Below are positions 11,932-23,898 of a stretch of DNA of 64,000 nucleotides, one piece after another. Every line of letters begins with the position of its first letter. Position 1 is the first letter of the stretch. Position numbers and translations under genes: made by a program. The notes beneath the pieces were generated by a model. The model did no database searches, was not told the DNA's origin, and saw nothing but the letters and a program-made list of their open reading frames with translations. Origin of the DNA: Pegoplata infirma. Its lineage: Eukaryota > Arthropoda > Insecta > Diptera > Anthomyiidae. The stretch lies in assembly GCA_963921195.1 (NCBI GenBank), contig OY992537.1, positions 145,648,275 to 145,712,274 of the forward strand, read 5' to 3'.

Positions 11932-14403
11932 CTAAATTAAAGCTATGGTATAATTAGCATTGATGTTATTTTTATCTTCTTTTATATTTATTGCACTTTC
12001 TGTTTTCTCTTGTATTCTTAAACTTTCAATAGTGTAGCGTTTATTATGGTTTCTTTCCTTGTTTAATATTTTGACGTTTTTTAAATCGGGATTGTGTTGC
12101 ATTTCTATACAATGCATAGATAATCCAGTTGTTAGTTTTAATTTTCTAATATCAGCTTCGTGTTCATCAATTCTTGTACCCAAACTTCTTTTCGTTGTTC
12201 CTATATATACTTTCCCGCACGTTTCGTTTTCCTTGCCATCGCACTTGATCTCATACACAACGTTGCTTTGCTGTGTTTTGTCAATTTTTGTTTTTGTTTG
12301 TGTGAATAATGTATTTATTGTTTGATTGGGTTTATGCGCTAAAATTACTTCTATGTCTTTTATTATTTCTCTCAGTTGTTTATTTTCTGTAAGTCTAGGT
12401 ATGTATTGTAGGCTATAGAATCTGGGGTTGCCAGATGTATTTTTGTTGTGGGTGTTATTAAGTTCCCCTGAATTATTATTTATTACTTTATTAATTAAAT
12501 CGTTAATTGTATTTTTAGGATAGCTGTTATTTGTCAATATTTCTTTAATTTTATTTAAGTTTTTTGGTATAAATTTTTCATCGCTTAATTTTACGACTTT
12601 TTTAATTAAGTTTAATGCGGTGTTTATTTTTTGGTTTCTTGGTTGCGTGGAATGGAAATTTATTAAACGCCCTGATGCAATGGGTTTTGCGTACCAATCA
12701 GTCACAATTTTGTTGTCTTCTCTGTAAATCCTCATATCTAAGTATGGTATTGAGCTGTCTTTTTCTTTTTCTATTGTAAATTTTAATTTTGTGTGATAAC
12801 TGTTAAATATTTTTAGAATTTGGTCCTCATCTTTTCTTTTTATTATTGCAAACAGATCGTCTACATATTTAGTTATTAGTTTAATTTGTATATTATTCTT
12901 ACGTAGCTCTTCTATAGTTTCCTCCAATAGGGCATCTAAAATAATGTCAGCTATAGTTGGGGATAGTGGATTACCCATCGGCATTCCATACGTCTGATTA
13001 TAAAATTTTTCTCCGTAGATAAAATAGTTATTATCATTTAGACAAAATTTAAGCAAATTAAGAAATTGTGTTCTAGGTATCCCTGTGTGGTTTTTAATAT
13101 TGTTCCATTGATTCATTATATTTTTTATTGCTAAGTGTGTCGGTATATTGGTAAATAACGATACCACGTCTAAAGATATTAATATGTCGTCTTCGTCCAA
13201 CGATGTTTTCTCCAATTTGTCTTTCAGTTCCATCGAGTTTTTGATGTTATATTTTTCTAATATTATATTTTTTAAAATACCTCCAATATATTTGGAAAGG
13301 TTATAGCATGGTACTTCAAATGATGATGATATCGGTCTTAAAGGTAAGTTAGGTTTGTGTATTTTAGGGAGACCGTATAATCTAGGGGCGGTTGCAGAAT
13401 TCGATGTAAGTTTAAATTTTTCATATCTAGAAATGTGTTCTTCTTTAAATAGATCCATTATTAGTTTGTTGTTAGTTCGTTGCAGTTTATGTGTTGGGTC
13501 AATTGGTATTATTTTGTATGTAGATTTATCTTCCAAAAGTTTGTTCATTCCATTTTCGTAATCGTTCCGATACATGATGACCGTTTTATTGCCTTTGTCA
13601 GACTTAGTTATAACTATTTCGTTTTTATATGTCTTCAAAGTTCGCTTTGTATCCTCAAAAATATTTAATATAAACTTTTCTTTCTTATTATTTTTCATTG
13701 TCCTTTTATGTGTGAGTATTCTATTAGCTAACTTTGATCTTATAACGTCTTTTTCTCTGTCGTCCGGAAGAGTTTGAACCCATTGTTCCAGATCTGCTAT
13801 TAAGTTAATGGTTGAAAAGTTTTTCTCGTTTACGGGATGTGCAAATTTTGACCCCAATGAAAGAAGCCATTTAGTGTCATCTGCAAAAACTATGTCAGTT
13901 TTATTAACAAACCATTCTGTATTACACCGAAGCCCATATTTTTCCATTTGTTTTTGTCTAAGATTTTGTATTTTGGACGAATGAGTCTTTTTATCAATTG
14001 ATATAATATTATTATATCTCGATTTTTGTTTTCCTATGAAATTTTCATATTCGTTTTGATTTAAGGTTGCCTTAATTAATCTTTTTATATAAGTTTTTTC
14101 TCCACGTGTAGCTTTAATATTGATATTTACTTCTTTTATTTCTAAATTTAGGATTTTGTTATGGAATTTTTGTTCAACCTTCTCCAATTCTCGTGATATT
14201 TCTGTTGATTTGAATAATTGTTCCGCGTTTTTTGTTGCATTTAAAATATGTGTGGGTGTAAGACCCTTAGTTCTACAAGTTAATAAGAATTTCAATCGTT
14301 CTGTATGTTTTGCTAATCTTTTTACTACTCTACAATACTTTTTAAGTAATAAACAAGTTTCGTTTCCGTATGTATGTTTAATATTTGCAAAAAAGTTGGT
14401 CAT
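11932..14403 (-). CDS. Penelope-type reverse transcriptase with C-terminal GIY-YIG endonuclease
   Basis: The frame is a complete 823 codons, close to the length usual for Penelope proteins. The N-terminal 250 residues are Lys-rich. RT blocks follow: an ITKSDKGNKTVIM stretch, LYGLPKIHKP, ILISLDVVSLFTNIP (first catalytic Asp), GMPMGNPLSPTIAD near residue 471, and YVDDLFAI near 512. The C-terminal endonuclease begins near 715 with VYEIKC and continues VYIGTTKRSLGTRIDEHE, the GIY-YIG module that makes the target nick used to prime reverse transcription. There are no internal stops. ATG 14403 is the first in frame and lies about 100 bp inside the upstream pseudo-LTR border. This is the only long autonomous-looking transposon ORF in the window without visible damage. 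Confidence 0.93.
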   Translation of the reverse strand: MTNFFANIKHTYGNETCLLLKKYCRVVKRLAKHTERLKFLLTCRTKGLTPTHILNATKNAEQLFKSTEISRELEKVEQKFHNKILNLEIKEVNINIKATRGEKTYIKRLIKATLNQNEYENFIGKQKSRYNNIISIDKKTHSSKIQNLRQKQMEKYGLRCNTEWFVNKTDIVFADDTKWLLSLGSKFAHPVNEKNFSTINLIADLEQWVQTLPDDREKDVIRSKLANRILTHKRTMKNNKKEKFILNIFEDTKRTLKTYKNEIVITKSDKGNKTVIMYRNDYENGMNKLLEDKSTYKIIPIDPTHKLQRTNNKLIMDLFKEEHISRYEKFKLTSNSATAPRLYGLPKIHKPNLPLRPISSSFEVPCYNLSKYIGGILKNIILEKYNIKNSMELKDKLEKTSLDEDDILISLDVVSLFTNIPTHLAIKNIMNQWNNIKNHTGIPRTQFLNLLKFCLNDNNYFIYGEKFYNQTYGMPMGNPLSPTIADIILDALLEETIEELRKNNIQIKLITKYVDDLFAIIKRKDEDQILKIFNSYHTKLKFTIEKEKDSSIPYLDMRIYREDNKIVTDWYAKPIASGRLINFHSTQPRNQKINTALNLIKKVVKLSDEKFIPKNLNKIKEILTNNSYPKNTINDLINKVINNNSGELNNTHNKNTSGNPRFYSLQYIPRLTENKQLREIIKDIEVILAHKPNQTINTLFTQTKTKIDKTQQSNVVYEIKCDGKENETCGKVYIGTTKRSLGTRIDEHEADIRKLKLTTGLSMHCIEMQHNPDLKNVKILNKERNHNKRYTIESLRIQEKTESAINIKEDKNNINANYTIALI

Positions 14404-14505
14404 TTTGTTGCTGTGATTTAATAAAGTTTCTGATATTCGGCGGGCCCTCCGATGATTTAATTGTTTTTGATTTTATCCTATATATATCGACCTTTTTCTA
14501 TTAAA

Positions 14506-14857
14506 TTTTGTGTTATTTCTTTAGAATTATCTAAATCAGGCTTTCAAGGTCATGAATTTTTTCAAAAATAAATAAAAGACTTATTTCATTTTTTCGTATT
14601 CCTACGTTTCGTCGGTATTTTCCGACATCTTCAGGGATTCGTTTTTTATTAGATCTGGCAACCATGTAAATATAAAGAAAATAACCACTAATAAATAACA
14701 ACAACAAATAAACTTAACATTTGAATAATTACACTTACAATAAGTCTTCTCGTCAATTTTACATTATTTTTAAAAAATATATATCACAGGTTTTATACGA
14801 CATTAAATAACCGACACAAAACAGATTTAATTGATCAAAAATAAATGTAAACATAAA
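14506..14857 (-). repeat. Penelope pseudo-LTR, upstream copy
   Basis: Direct repeat of 11515..11866, located just upstream (sense direction) of the full ORF, so it would contain its promoter. At 14857 the sequence jumps to the equivalent of 12341, which marks an internal deletion in the partial copy. Confidence 0.85.
14595..14640 (-). ncRNA. Hammerhead-ribozyme-like motif in Penelope pseudo-LTR (copy 2)
   Basis: Identical to the motif at 11605..11650, shifted by 2991 bp. Two copies one unit apart would allow a transcript to be cut into unit-length RNA if the motif is active. Confidence 0.5.
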
Positions 14858-15299
14858 ATTACTTCTTTGTCTTTTATTATTTCTCTCAGTTGTTTATTTT
14901 CTGTAAGTCTATGTATGTATTGTAGGCTATAGAATCTGGGGTTGCCAGATGTATTTTTGTTGTGGGTGTTATTAAGTTCCCCTGAATTATTATTTATTAC
15001 TTTATTAATTAAATCGTTAATTGTATTTTTAGGATAGCTGTTATTTGTCAATATTTCTTTAATTTTATTTAAGTTTTTTGGTATAAATTTTTCATCGCTT
15101 AATTTTACGACTTTTTTAATTAAGTTTAATGCGGTGTTTATTTTTTGGTTTCTTGGTTGCGTGGAATGGAAATTTATTAAACGCCCTGATGCAATGGGTT
15201 TTGCGTACCAATCAGTCACAATTTTGTTGTCTTCTCTGTAAATCCTCATATCTAAGTATGGTATTGAGCTGTCTTTTTCTTTTTCTATTGTAAATTTTA
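14827..15299 (-). pseudogene. Partial Penelope ORF in the truncated upstream copy
   Basis: About 140 codons match the region between the RT thumb and the linker of the intact ORF (equivalent to 12341..12778). There is one visible amino-acid difference in the shared part (YIHRL for YIPRL). It is fused by deletion to pseudo-LTR sequence, and has neither the RT active site nor the endonuclease. Confidence 0.85.
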
Positions 15300-15546
15300 G
15301 TTAATTAAGGTTTTTCGACTAACTGCCGTTATTAAATTTTTACCTTTATTTATAACAACTATTAAAACTAAAAAATGCTTACAGCTAAAAAATTATATGA
15401 CCTATATATTATTATTAATAATTAAATACCTTATACTGAAATAATAAAACTAATGCTTACGCAGTTTATTTACCTTAAGTAGAGTAATAACCTAAGGTAC
15501 AACAGTTGCTGAGTAATGCCCAAAAGCCATATGGGCTAGTGGTCAA
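15300..15546. other. Intergenic sequence between Penelope and hAT-2
   Basis: AT-rich, no coding potential seen. With the insertion 15547..18938 removed it is contiguous with 18947 onward, and it may be upstream flank or LTR sequence of BEL-2. I could not identify an LTR boundary. Confidence 0.4.
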
Positions 15547-16226
15547 TAGGGTGGGTCGTTTTGCCACTTTTTTGTCGGATCGAAACGCTATACCCGGCAA
15601 AAGTTGTCTACCCAGATGGGTATTACAGATGTGAATTTTTTTGGAAATCGGTTGATATCTTCTGCTCTCAGAATGGGCTCAAAGTTTCGAAATTTCGGCT
15701 AAAAATCCCAAAATGCCAATTATTGAGGCTCGCAAAAGCGGCTATTTTTTTTTGGTAAAGATATGTTATTTTAAACGTAAACTCCATTTTAGGCATCAAA
15801 ATGCAGTTTTAACCCCTCCCGGAGGTCCAGGGTATACCCCCGATATCCAAAGAGGATGTGAATTTCGGCTAAAAATATCATAATTGATAATTATTGAGGT
15901 TCGAAAAAGTGGCATAATTTTTGGGTACAAATATGTTATTTTAGACGTTAAATCCCTTTAAGGCATCAAAATGCAATTGTAATCCCTTTCGGAAATCCAG
16001 GGAATACCCCTGATATCTAAAAGAGAAGTAAATTTCTGTTAAAAATATCAAATTGACAATTATTGAGGTACCCTATTAGGCATCAATATGCAATTTTAAG
16101 CCCTTTCGGAAATCCAGGGAATACCCCCGATATCCTAAGTGGGAGGTGAATTTCCAAAATTGTAAAAAATTCAAGTCCAGATAAAGTGTCATTATATATG
16201 GGTAAAGATGCCTTAAAATGCTATTT

Positions 16227-16972
16227 TTAACGATACCTCCCCATCCTCAATATCAGGAAAAATTGAGATTTGAATTCAAATTTTGTTGGAGCTTGTCTAG
16301 AAATTAAATCCGATTTTATTATGCCATCCCTTGCGTTTCTGTTGCACACTCTAGATATTGCTTCAGATACTAATTTTACTGTTCGTTCGACTGCAACTGA
16401 ATGGCACGGAAACTGTGTTTTCATGAAGAGAAAGTTTGTCAATAAGTTATTTATTTGACACCGTCCTTAAAACGGGTGCTACTGTGTTAGAAACATCAGT
16501 AATTTCCCAGAAAATCATTTGCACGTAATCAGTGGCCCCAAAATTTAGCCTTGGAATAATATTGTAGCGAATGAACTGATGACGATTCCCTGTTTGTTCT
16601 TCTTGAGTACTAAGAATTCTTTTTGGTGCATCTTGACGGACAGCAAGTCGACAATCTGTCATCATCGCGAGATGACAGTGCAAAGAACGCATTTTTTACT
16701 TTGAGCCACAACACTCAGGGATGCCCTTTTGCATCACCACATAGACTTTAGGTATGAACTTAACTATTTCTATGAGTTCCTTGCTTTGCAGTTCTCAACC
16801 TGCGAGCCTTGTTCAATTTTCCAGGGATCATGGAAGCAAGAACCTCCGAGCATTCTGCCGAATCAATAGCTTTAGCTATAAGATACAAGTATTTGAAGTC
16901 CTTACTGAGTTTTTTAAGCTCTTCGGAACTGTGATAAGGAAGATCACATTTAATTGCTATAAATGACACCAC
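16227..16972 (-). pseudogene. Decayed coding remnants inside hAT-2, family not assigned
   Basis: Three adjoining minus-strand frames (16972..16760, 16692..16447, 16442..16227) read like consecutive pieces of one protein broken by frameshifts. The most distinctive is CHSVAVERTVKLVSEAIS followed by RDGIIKSDLISRQAP. A preceding piece has RSLHCHLAMMTDCRLAVRQ and a middle IIPRLNFGATDY. I have an impression of similar text in unannotated arthropod transposon proteins but cannot name the family. If it is the element's own transposase, hAT-2 is a dead autonomous copy, not a MITE. Confidence 0.5.
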
Positions 16973-17373
16973 AGGAAGTTTTTCACATCCGGGTAATTTT
17001 GAATCTATAGGACCTGTGTAAAAATTAGGACCTGATGTTTGGCCGTCGAAAGAGAACTCGCAATGGTACTTCGATAAAATGCAAAAGGCAACCTGCCCAT
17101 TGCATGGATGTTCCTATTATTCTTCTAATTTCAGAAGAATTCTACCTCTATGGAAAATATAACTTTTCAAATATTCTCTTTACTCCACTAGATTTATTTA
17201 CCATATAAACACTTTTTGATAACATCTAGCCAAACAAAATCAAAAGATATAAATATATCTAGAAAAATCTTGCTTGAAATATCTCCCATATACTCACTTA
17301 TCGATTTTGACAAGCCCGGCCTTTGAGTTGAGTCTCGGCGAGAATTATAAAATTAACCAAAAATGGCTTTGAA

Positions 17374-18262
17374 CACTCAAAAAAATACGTTAGTAGATTT
17401 ACTAATTTTTTTTTGCTAACGCTAGTTAGCTAACTTTTAGCAAATTTTTAGTTGAGATTAGCATGTTAGCAGAAAATTCTTGTAAACTTCATTTAGCACA
17501 TTAGCAATTTTAAACAAACTTTGAACTAATTTCTTTTGCTAAATTTGAAATTGAGTTAACTACATTTTTACAAGATTTTTTGCTAATAGTAGCAAAATAA
17601 ATGGTAATTTTTTTTTTATTTTCAGTAAACTAAAAATGGCGCTATCTCGGAAACTAAGCCAGATAGAGCAAAATGGAGGGCATTTTTGGTTCTTAGAATC
17701 TCCATAGTATCGCCGGTCCTCTTCACATGTGTGGACCCTAATGGGCCCTAACTTTGGATCCAAAAAAGTTAGCATTCCCGAAAATTTTAAAATGCTCATA
17801 TCTCGGTAAATATTGCCGACACAACAAAAAGTTCAAAGGCGTTTTTGTAGCTCTCAACACGTAGAACAAGAACGCAAAATAGTCAAAAGCTCTCCGAGTA
17901 ATATTTTTGAAGTTATCGAGTTTTTTAATTCTCAAGACCCCAGTGGTCGCTTATAATCACGTATCTCAAAAACTAAGCAAGGTAGAGCGAAACGGACACA
18001 AATTTTGGATCAAAAACTATGACTATTTTTAAGGAACCCAACTAGGTCTAGGCCCATCCGGGTCTGGACCTATCGGGTCCGAACCCAATGGGGTCCTCAA
18101 ATGGGTATGAACTAAGTTTAAATAAAAAAATTTCAGTTAACTAATTTTTAGCAAAACGTTTTTGCTAACTTTACCAAAAAAATTGTGGGTTCAAAATCAG
18201 CAAATTTTCTTGTAGGTTTACAAGCTTTTTTTGCTAACTTTACAGTTTTTTTTTTTTGAGTG
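17374..18262. mobile_element. MITE with CACTCA termini, 2-bp TSD AA
   Basis: It begins CACTCAAAAAAA and ends TTTTTTGAGTG, flanked by AA on both sides (17372..17373, 18263..18264). Subterminal parts are full of TTAGTAAA/GCTAAC-type short inverted motifs, and the centre is more GC-rich and unique. It belongs with the elements at 33153..33962 and 48775..49344, which share the termini and the 2-bp duplication. Confidence 0.7.
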
Positions 18263-18946
18263 AACGGTTTAAAAAATGCCCAAACTTCCATCTTTCTCCG
18301 ATCCAGGCGGGGGTCATTGACCCCAAGGGGGGTTAATAATAGCTTTTTAAGGCATAAATGTGAGATGACGTTTAAAATAACACATCTTTACACAAACAAA
18401 ATGCTACTTTTCGTACATCAATAATTGTCAATTTGGGTATTTTTAGCCGAAATTCACTTCTCTTTTAGATATCGGGGGTATTCCCTGGATTTCCGAAAGG
18501 GATTAAAATTGCATTTTGATGCCTTAAAGGGATTTAACGTCTAAAATAACATATTTGTACCCAAAAATTATGCCACTTTTTCGAACCACAATAATTAGCA
18601 ATTATGGTATTTTTAGCCGAAATTCACATCCTCTTTGGATATCGGGGGTATTCCCTGGACCTCCGGGAGGGGTTAAAACTGCATTTTGATGCCTAAAATG
18701 GAGTTTACGTTTAAAATAACATATCTTTACCCAAAAAAAATAGCCGCTTTTGCGAGCCTCAATAATTGGCATTTTGGGATTTTTAGCCGGAATTTCGAAA
18801 CTTTGAGCCCATTCTGAGAGCAGAAGATATCAACCGATTTCCAAAAAAATTCACATCCGTAATACCCATCTGGGTAGACAACTTTTGCCGGGTATAGCGT
18901 TATGATCCGACAAAAAAGTGGCAAAACGACCCACCCTAGTGGTCAA

Positions 18947-19480
18947 TAACCCATGCAAATGTTGAGTTTTTAAATTTATAATTTAACAAGGGGTTTACAA
19001 ATTCCTTAGGTAAATTTACTTAGTAATTATTTATACCGGTAAAGTGATTGTTCTTGCAAAACCTTAGGCAATATTACTTGGTAAAGCGTTTTACAAAGTT
19101 TTTACAAGTCAACTTGGTAACTTTATTGGTTGCAGTTGATTTTAGTGACATTTATACTTTTTTTATTAGTTTTTACCAAAGGTTGGTGTAGAGTAAACGC
19201 TACAACGGGAATTGATAAAGTATTGCTGGTTGATAATTGTACATAGTGTGTGCTATAGACATTACACTGAAAGAAATTATTGTAGTTGTTTCAGTATACT
19301 GGTAGTATCAATTATCTGCTTCCGTGCATAATTGCTGGGTGGATTAATTCGTGTTGACATTCTATTACTGAATTCTGAGATTAGTGGGAAATTTTCGAAT
19401 TTTCTACAGATTCAGGGCGGGAATAACGGTTTGGGTCGCGAATAATATCATTTGCTATATAGTGAGTGAATTTGGGGATT
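18947..19480. other. Upstream region of BEL-2 gag
   Basis: Should contain the leader and possibly the 5' LTR of BEL-2. No terminal TG...CA pair or recognisable primer site was found, and the tRNA-Trp site of BEL-1 is absent. There is no ORF before the ATG at 19481. Confidence 0.4.
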
Positions 19481-22377
19481 ATGGCCGGGAAAAAGCATCA
19501 AAGTGCTCCGGAATCCAGCGAGATGGAAAAAATAATTCAGAAAAAGGCCAAAGTGATTGAAAATATTTCTCGAATTAGTCAAGCGATTAAAGAAAAGAAA
19601 ATTTCGTTCAATCCCTTTGAGATAGAATGTCGTTTGGAAATATTAAATGGTCATATTGATCAAGCAATGCTGTATCAGTCTGAGCTGGACAGTTTGAGTC
19701 CGGATAATAATGACAGAGCTGAGCTTGAAGACCTTTGTGTGACCGCGAAATCACTGTTGTTGAGCATTCAGGCAAAACACAGAAAGTCGAGGTTGCCAGA
19801 CACGTCTTTCAGCGTGCAAACTCATCGCTTACGACTACCAAACATGCGGCTTCCTAAGTTTAGCGGAAATTATTCCGAGTACAAAAATTTTATGAGCCTG
19901 TTTGAGAATCTGGTCCACAATGATCTGACATTGACAGATATTGAAAAATTTAATCATTTAATATCGTGCTTGTCCGATGAAGCTTTGGGTACGGTTAAAG
20001 CTTATCAGGTTTCCGAGGAAAATTATCCCAAAGCACTAGCCAGTTTAAAAAAGGTTTATGACAACGAGTGTCTAATATTTTTCGATAATATTTCAAAACT
20101 TTTTGATCTTTCGGAGATCACTAAACCTTCGGCTTCTGCTTTGCGTAGCATGATTGACACTGTTTCTGCTATATATGATTCTCTGTTATCCATTGGGGAT
20201 GACAAGAAGATTGCTAATGCGTTTATTATACATTTAGTGATGTCGAAAGTCGATCCAGTCACAAAGTCCAAATGGGAGGAACAGCTGGACTTCGAAAAGT
20301 TACCATTATGGTCAGACTGTGAGGCTGCCTTAAACAAACGGTATCAGCATATTGCGGCTGATGAATCCTCTAGTTCTAGGCCTAAACTTACGAAGGGTAA
20401 ATCTGACAATGCGTCAAAAAAGACTTCGAAAACATCGCTATCTTGTGCTAAATCAAATCCATCCGCTGAGAAGTGTATATACTGTAAATCCACACAACAT
20501 AGTGTACATACTTGCCCCTCGTTTTCCGCTGAGCCAGTGTTGAATAGATTCAACCATATAAAATCGGTTCCAGCGTGTATAAATTGTCTGAAAAAGGGTC
20601 ATACTGTGGCAAAGTGCAATGCTGCAAAGTGTAGAGTCTGCAGTGCCTCTCACCATACATTGCTACACAGATATAATGTTAATTCTCAAGGTGCAAGTTC
20701 TAACCAGACTCTTTCTGTAGATTATTTGTCGGAGCAGCCTAGTACTTCTGGGGCTTCTGTTAATCATTCGTCTTCTGATGAAAACGTTATCCTTGCTACC
20801 GCGTTGGTACAGGTTAGCAGCAGTTCGGGTAAATATATTATGGCTAGAGCTCTTTTGGATTCCGGTTCTCAACCGAATTTAATTACCGAGGAGCTTGCAC
20901 AGAGACTTAGGATAAAAAGAGAGGGAGGCAGATTAAATTTAACTGGCATTGGCGAAACAAACTCTTCTGCTAAGACAAGCATTGAAACTACTGTCATGTC
21001 AAGGGTTAATTCCACCCAATTCTCGTCCAAGTTTTGGGTACTTTCAACCTGATCGGAAAATTTGTACAACCAATTGGAATATTCCAAGCAATATTGAGTT
21101 GGCAGATCCCTGCTTTTATAAACCACAGAAAGTGGATTTATTAATTGGCGGTGAACTATTCTTTGAGCTGCTTTGTGTTGGACAAATTAAGTCCAACCCG
21201 AGCCTGCCAGTTCTTCAAAAAACTTCACTTGGCTGGATTGTCGCTGGAAAGTACAACCAGCCAAAGGGTTCCAGTTCAAAGGTTTGCCACGTTAGCAATG
21301 CGATAGAAAACGAGGAAAATATTGATTCAATTGTTAGAAAGTTCTGGGAATTAGAAGAATTTTCCAACGAATCTAAAAAATCCTATACTGAGGAACAGAA
21401 AAAATGTGAGGATAATTTTCTTAATTCGGTACGACGGACATCGTCAGGGCGCTTTGAAGTGTCTCTGCCTTTCAAATCGGATCCGGGAAGTTTGGGGTTA
21501 TCTTTTGAGACTGCCAAAAGACGATTTCTTTCGTTAGAGCGTCGGCTTTCAAGAGACCAAAACATGAGGGAAATGTATCACGATTTCATGAAAGAGTACA
21601 TTGACTTAGGTCATATGTCTATAACGGACAACAAAATACCGAACATTTCTCATTATTTTATTCCGCATCAGTGCGTTTTGCGTCCTCAAAGCACAACTAC
21701 CAAACTTCGGGTAGTGTTTGATGCTTCGAGTCGGACTTCATCGCAAGTGTCACTCAATGATTTGTTAATGGTTGGTCCTACTGTGCAGGATGAATTGTAT
21801 TCCACTCTGATCCGGTTTCGGTTACATAAATTTGTTATCACTGCTGATATTGAAAAAATGTATCGCCAGGTTTTGGTAAGCGATAGCGATAGAAATTTTC
21901 AATTAATCCTTTGGAGGGAAAATCCATCTGATTCGCTACACGTTTTTCGGTTGAATACGGTTACTTACGGTACGTCTTCAGCACCCTTTCTTGCGATTAG
22001 ATGCCTCAACCATTTGAGTGATTTGTACCAAGAGACTTTGCCAATTGGGGCAAATGTAATACGCAGTGATTTTTACGTTGACGATTTGCTGACTGGCGCC
22101 GATAGTTTTGAGAAGCTCATAACTATTCGAGACCAGGTTATAAAGATCCTAAGTTCAGCGGGATTTAATTAAACCAAATGGTTTTCTAATCACCCTGAGT
22201 TTAATGGGTTTGGTTGTAATGAAAAATTATTACATAGTGATTCTGAATCAGCCAAAGCGTTAGGCATTCATTGGGCACCGAAGAATGATTCTTTCAAGTT
22301 TCATTTGGAAGATAATTTCAATGATCTAAAAGCAACGAAAAGAAATATATTATCGATTTCATCAAGGTTGTTTGATC
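19481..22377 (+). pseudogene. BEL-2 gag-protease-RT, truncated
   Basis: A plus-strand BEL/Pao polyprotein, only distantly similar to BEL-1. The start is the ATG at 19481 (context GGGGATTATGG). The gag part contains a PKFSGNYSEYKNF block of DUF1759 type. Then come Cys/His knuckles (CIYCKSTQHSVHTC; CINCLKKGHTVAKC), a protease motif ALLDSGSQPN near 20850, RT with ADIEKMYRQ near 21845 and FYVDD near 22075. The frame changes by one base near 21040 and is cut by a TAA at 22170..22172, after which the same frame stays readable. It ends inside the SRLFDP motif at 22377, where a foldback element begins. RNase H and integrase of this copy are missing. Confidence 0.88.
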
Positions 22378-23897
22378 CAAGGATGCTACACCTCTATAAG
22401 GATGATTAAAAGTTGGAATAAGTTTTAAAATTTTTCTTTATCCCACTTTTTATTCCATTTTTTTATTCCCTTTTTTTTATTCATTATTCCATTTTTTTAT
22501 TCCGTTTTTGTTAACACTTGCATTCCCGAAATTATCCCAGGGAATAATTATTCCAGGGAATAATTATTCCAGATATTAATTATTCCATTTTTTTATGCTA
22601 TTTTTTTATGTTTAAAAAAATTTAACAATTTTATGCATTTTTTTGATGCATTTTTTATGCTTAACTTTTCTTAAAAATTCACAGAAAAAACTTAAGAAAA
22701 TTTTAACTATTAGGAACAAATGCCTTCAAAAAATTAAGGAATTAGTTTTATGCATGTTTTAGATGCATTTTTTTATGCTTAATTTTTCTTAAAAATTCAC
22801 AAATAAACTTAAGAAAAATTTAACTATTAGGAACAAATGCCTAAAAAAATTAAGGAATTAATTTTATGCATTTTTTTTGATGCATTTTTTATATAGTTAT
22901 ATAGTTTAATGCGAAAAATGAGTCGATAAAACGATATAAAAACTTATAAAATTTGATCAAGTCTCATCAAATTTGATGTAATTTTAATATAATTTTATAT
23001 AGTTATATGCGAAAGTTGGACCCTTTTTGTATAAAATTGATGCAATTATATAAAATTAAATATATTTATATATAAGCAAAAAAAATTTTCCCCAAAAAAC
23101 GAAAAAAAAAATTGACAAAAAAAATTGTTTCCAAGACTTAAAAATTTTCAAAAATATTTTTAGGACTTTGAAAATTTAAAAAAAAAATCTGGACATAAAA
23201 AATTTTTTAATTTTTTAAGTTTTGTTTGGAAATTTTAAGAAAAAAATTAATAAAAAAACAAATACAGTGAAACCAGGGTTTGTACATTAATTTTTTTAAA
23301 ATTTTAAATCCAATTTGTTTAGTGTTTTTGTAAATTGTTATTTTTTTCGTAATTTCTTAATATTTTTTTGTTGAAATTTAAAAAAAAAAATTTAATTCCT
23401 TAATTTTTTGTAGGCATTTGTTCCTAATTTTTCTTAAGTTTTTTTGTGAATTTTTAAGAAAAATTAAGCATAAAAAAATTCATCAAAAAAATGCATCAAA
23501 AAATGCATAAAATTAATTCCTTAATTTTTTGTAGGCATCTGCTCATAATAGTTAAATTTTTCTTAAGTTTTTTCTGTGAATTTTTAAGAAAAATTAAGCA
23601 TAAAAAAATGCATCAAAAAAATGCATAAAATTGTTAAATTTTTTTTTAACATAAGAAAATAGCATCAAAAAATGGAATAATTATCCTCTGGAATAATTAT
23701 TCCCTGGGATAATTATCCCTCGGAATAATTATTCCCTGGGATAATTTCGGGAATGCAAGTGTTAACAAAAACGGAATAAAAAAATGGAATAAAGAATAAA
23801 AAAATGGAATAAAAAAATGGAATAAAAAGTGGGATAAAGAATAATTTTAAAACTTATTCCAACTTTTAATCATCCTTATAGAGGTGTAGCATCCTTG
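22378..23897. mobile_element. 1.5-kb palindromic foldback element between two BEL remnants
   Basis: Starts CAAGGATGCTACACC and ends with the complement. The first and last ~515 bp (22378..22895 and 23385..23897) are inverted copies containing GGAATAATTATTCC palindromes and two ~120-bp subrepeats with TTTTATGCATTTTTT. The centre is AT-rich and unique, and nothing is encoded. No TSD is visible, in contrast to most other elements here. The sequences on either side come from different BEL elements. Confidence 0.85.
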
Positions 23898-23898
23898 C

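Larger units (their letters stand above)
11515..15299 (-). mobile_element. Penelope-like element, full-length unit plus 5' partial tandem copy
   Basis: One full unit (11515..14505) has an 823-codon RT/GIY-YIG ORF. It is preceded in the sense direction by a partial copy (14506..15299). The arrangement gives 352-bp direct repeats (11515..11866 and 14506..14857) acting as pseudo-LTRs, as is characteristic for Penelope-like elements. The partial copy lacks about 475 bp corresponding to 11867..12340 and stops abruptly at 15299. The two repeats differ at only a few positions, so the insertion is young. Confidence 0.9.
15547..18938. mobile_element. Foldback-like hAT-type element (hAT-2), 8-bp TSD
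   Basis: The termini TAGGGTGGGTCGTTTTGCC and complement are flanked by a perfect 8-bp duplication GTGGTCAA (15539..15546 and 18939..18946). The arms are long inverted repeats (about 15547..16150 and 18330..18938). Each is built from units of about 170 bp in which GGCATCAAAATGCA, a CCAGGG..TACCCC motif and ATTATTGAGG recur. The mirrored arms produce matching 65-codon frames on opposite strands, which are not genes. The middle holds decayed coding sequence (16227..16972) and a MITE (17374..18262). Confidence 0.85.

Noticed and set aside
15561..18924. Two near-identical 65-codon frames on opposite strands (15561..15758 and 18924..18727)
   Set aside because: They are the inverted arms of hAT-2 read from both sides. 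No protein features, and explained by the repeat.
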